Below are positions 62,313 through 64,000 of a stretch of DNA of 64,000 nt, in pieces. The stretch spans positions 5,729,501 to 5,793,500 of the forward strand of contig NZ_JACBZR010000001.1 of NCBI RefSeq assembly GCF_013408335.1. The letters are read 5' to 3'. The notes beneath the pieces were generated by a model. That model ran no database searches. It saw only the letters and a program-made list of their open reading frames with translations, and was not told the DNA's origin. The DNA comes from Nocardioides panzhihuensis (GTDB lineage: Bacteria; Actinomycetota; Actinomycetes; Propionibacteriales; Nocardioidaceae). Position 1 is the first letter of the stretch, and every line of letters begins with the position of its first letter. Position numbers and translations under genes: made by a program.

Positions 62313-63371
62313 TCAGACGTCGCGCGCCGAGAAGCGCCGGATCAGGACGATGAGGAACGGGGCGCCCAGGAGCGCGGTGACGATCCCGATCGGGATCTCC
62401 TGGGGTTGGAGGAGGACGCGGGCGAGCACGTCGGCCCAGACCAGCAGGATCGCGCCCATGAGGGCGGCCGCTGGGATGGCCACGGCGTGGGCGGAGCCGA
62501 CGGCGCGACGAGCCAGGTGCGGCACGACCAGGCCGACGAAGCCGATGCTCCCGGCGGCCGAGACGACCACGCCGACGGTCAGCGCCACGACGATCAGCAG
62601 CAGGGTGCGGAAGCGGTCGGGGGAGATGCCGAGGGTGTGGGCGGTCTCGTCGCCGATCGCCAGCGCGTCGAGACCACGCCCGGACAGGGTCAGCAGGAGC
62701 GTGGTGGCGAGCACCGCGATCGCCACCACGGCGAGCAGGCCGTTCCACTGAGCCAGGCCGAGGGAGCCGAGCAGCCAGAACATCACCGACCGCGCGCCTT
62801 CGGCCGAGCCGGAGGCGAAGATCAGGAAGCTGGTCAGGCCGTAGAGGAGGTAGCCGACCGCGACACCGGAGAGCAGCAGGCGCAACGAGGTGACCCGGCC
62901 GCCGCTGCGCGCGAGGGCGAACACCAGGAAGGACGCCGCGAGGGCGCCGACGAACGCGGAGCCCGGCAGGGCGTACGCCCCCAGCCCGGTGCCCGCGCCG
63001 AAGAGGATCGCCGCCGCCGCGCCGCTGGAGGCACCGGAGTTGATCCCGAGCAGATAGGGGTCGGCGAGCATGTTGCGGACCATCGCCTGCAGCGCCATGC
63101 CGGTGATGGCCAGGCCGGCTCCGACCAGGGCGCCGAGGAGCACGCGGGGGAGGCGTACCTTCCACACGATCGCCTCCTCGGTGGCCTTCCAGCCGGCCTC
63201 GGGGACGCCGAGGAGGTGGTGGCCGAGGATCTGGGCGACCGTCCCCGGAGTGACGTACGCAGCGCCGAGCCCGACCGCGACGACGATCGTCGCCACGGTG
63301 GCCGCGAGGAGGCCCAGGAGCCAAATGGTCGCGCGCCGGCGACGGCGGTGTACGCCGAGAGGGTCGTGCAC
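62313..63371 (-). CDS. FecCD-family ABC transporter permease
   Basis: 352 residues with about ten helices. Seen: RLPRVLLGALVGAGLAITGM, NMLADPYLLGINSGASSGAA, SIGFVGLVVPHLARRAVG and EIPIGIVTALLGAPFLIVLI, all FecCD signatures. GTG start with GGAAGG about 8 bp upstream. First gene of the operon permease, binding protein, ATPase; one permease gene implies a homodimer. Confidence 0.92.
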   Translation of the reverse strand: MHDPLGVHRRRRRATIWLLGLLAATVATIVVAVGLGAAYVTPGTVAQILGHHLLGVPEAGWKATEEAIVWKVRLPRVLLGALVGAGLAITGMALQAMVRNMLADPYLLGINSGASSGAAAAILFGAGTGLGAYALPGSAFVGALAASFLVFALARSGGRVTSLRLLLSGVAVGYLLYGLTSFLIFASGSAEGARSVMFWLLGSLGLAQWNGLLAVVAIAVLATTLLLTLSGRGLDALAIGDETAHTLGISPDRFRTLLLIVVALTVGVVVSAAGSIGFVGLVVPHLARRAVGSAHAVAIPAAALMGAILLVWADVLARVLLQPQEIPIGIVTALLGAPFLIVLIRRFSARDV

Positions 63372-63405
63372 GTGGGGGCCTTCCGGGCTCGCTGCGACGA
63401 TCTAA

Positions 63406-63420
63406 TGCAAAGAACTTGCA
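63406..63420. promoter_or_regulatory. Operator-like repeat in the iron importer promoter
   Basis: TGCAAAGAACTTGCA has 5-bp perfect arms and lies between a possible -35 (TAGGTT) and -10 (TTAGAT) of the minus-strand operon. Adjacent AACCTAGC on the + strand resembles half of a DtxR/IdeR iron box, but the match is partial. Confidence 0.35.
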
Positions 63421-63495
63421 ATAACCTAGCAGGGGTTCGGCTCGGGCTGAGGTGAGGGTTCGTGGTCCGTTGGCCGGTTCTGGGAAGATATGCGC

Positions 63496-64000
63496 ATGAC
63501 CTCGTCCCTCCCGCAGTCAGCTGATGTGCTCGTCGTGGGGGCAGGGCCTGCGGGCTCGGCCGCGGCGGCCTGGCTGGCGCGCGCCGGGGTCGATGTCCTG
63601 CTGACCGACGCGGCCGTCTTCCCGCGTGACAAGACCTGCGGCGACGGGCTGACTCCGCGCGCGACCTACGAGCTGGTCCGGCTCGGACTGGAGGACTGGC
63701 TGCGTGCGCACCCGGTCTCGAAGGGGCTGCGGGCCCATGGGTTCGGCCAGACGCTGCACCTGCCCTGGCCCGGCGGCACCCTGCCGTCCTGGGGGTCGGC
63801 GGTGCCGCGCACCGAGCTCGACGATCACCTGCGCACCGTGGCGATCAAGTCCGGCGCGACGGCGGTGGACGGCGTGCGGGCGGTCGACGTGCGGTGGGAC
63901 GGCGAGCGGATCGCTGCGGTCGTCTTCGAGGGCGGACACGAGGTCGCCTGCCGGTCGGTCGTGGTCGCTGACGGCGTACGCTCGCCGCTCGGCAAGGTGC
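63496..64000 (+). CDS. Geranylgeranyl reductase-family flavoprotein (partial, 3' end outside window)
   Basis: First 168 residues of an FAD-dependent reductase. Seen: DVLVVGAGPAGSAAAAWLAR (FAD dinucleotide fold), DKTCGDGLTPRATYELVRLG characteristic of geranylgeranyl reductases, PRTELDDHL, and VVVADGVRSPLGK. In actinobacteria such enzymes saturate an isoprenoid double bond of menaquinone (MenJ) or other polyprenyl lipids. ATG at 63496 used; an in-frame ATG at 63490 is also possible. Divergent from the iron importer. Confidence 0.85.
   Translation, partial: MTSSLPQSADVLVVGAGPAGSAAAAWLARAGVDVLLTDAAVFPRDKTCGDGLTPRATYELVRLGLEDWLRAHPVSKGLRAHGFGQTLHLPWPGGTLPSWGSAVPRTELDDHLRTVAIKSGATAVDGVRAVDVRWDGERIAAVVFEGGHEVACRSVVVADGVRSPLGKV

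Overview
The window is chromosomal DNA from a high-GC Gram-positive bacterium (Actinomycetota), most likely Nocardioides or a close relative. Three things point there. The order tRNA-Thr, tRNA-Met, rpmG, hadA, hadB, then tRNA-Trp, secE, nusG, rplK, rplA, rplJ, rplL, an Mkl-type ATPase, rpoB, rpoC follows the rif/ribosomal cluster of mycobacteria. There is a complete mce lipid-import operon. GTG and TTG starts are common, and a mycothiol-type enzyme family is present. The genus is an inference from gene content.

Layout. 1-3.4 kb: a catabolic-looking operon of an M20 amidohydrolase (5' end cut by the window), an MHS-family transporter and a shikimate dehydrogenase homologue. 3.5-9.3 kb: glycosyltransferase, pirin, ROK kinase coupled to a CidA/LrgA plus LrgB pair, and an amidase. 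9.4-12 kb: tRNA-Thr, tRNA-Met, rpmG, a repeat-rich intergenic region, hadA-hadB-murB. 12-16.5 kb, minus strand: a five-gene operon of aspartate aminotransferase, adenosine deaminase, two DUF4190-type membrane proteins and an rlmC-type 23S rRNA methyltransferase. 16.6-17.9 kb: tRNA-Trp, secE, nusG and a strong terminator.

18-26.1 kb is an accessory insert that separates nusG from rplK. It holds a four-gene locus with type VII secretion substrate-like helical proteins, a membrane protein, a glycosyltransferase plus alpha-glucosidase pair bracketed by a 44-bp direct repeat, and a lytic transglycosylase whose 3' end is the source of that repeat. 26.3-27.6 kb is rplK-rplA. 27.7-36.8 kb is a second accessory stretch: esterase, polar amino-acid ABC importer, two MFS exporters, a CGNR zinc-finger protein, a mycothiol-dependent-enzyme family protein and an aldo/keto reductase. 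36.9-38.3 kb is rplJ-rplL with a leader and attenuator.

38.5-50.3 kb is the mce operon: ATPase, two YrbE permeases, six Mce proteins, a Mce-associated protein, and a second Mce-associated protein fused to a degenerate J-domain. Nearly every junction is a start/stop overlap, so it should act as one envelope lipid importer. 50.5-58.1 kb is rpoB-rpoC with a clear promoter and terminator. 58.2-64 kb: a DUF4232 lipoprotein, a glycerophosphodiester phosphodiesterase, a PNPOx-like protein, an iron/siderophore ABC importer and the start of a geranylgeranyl-reductase-type flavoprotein (3' end cut by the window).

The least conventional material is the 18-20.9 kb locus, the two arrays of a 21-bp palindrome-forming repeat (9.9 kb and 35.7 kb), the J-domain/Mce fusion, a duplicated operator around 32.9 kb, and traces of recent rearrangement at 21.6/24.9 kb and 48.4/48.5 kb. 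Ten first-of-transcript genes have a -10 box only 6-7 bp before the start codon, which suggests leaderless mRNAs.
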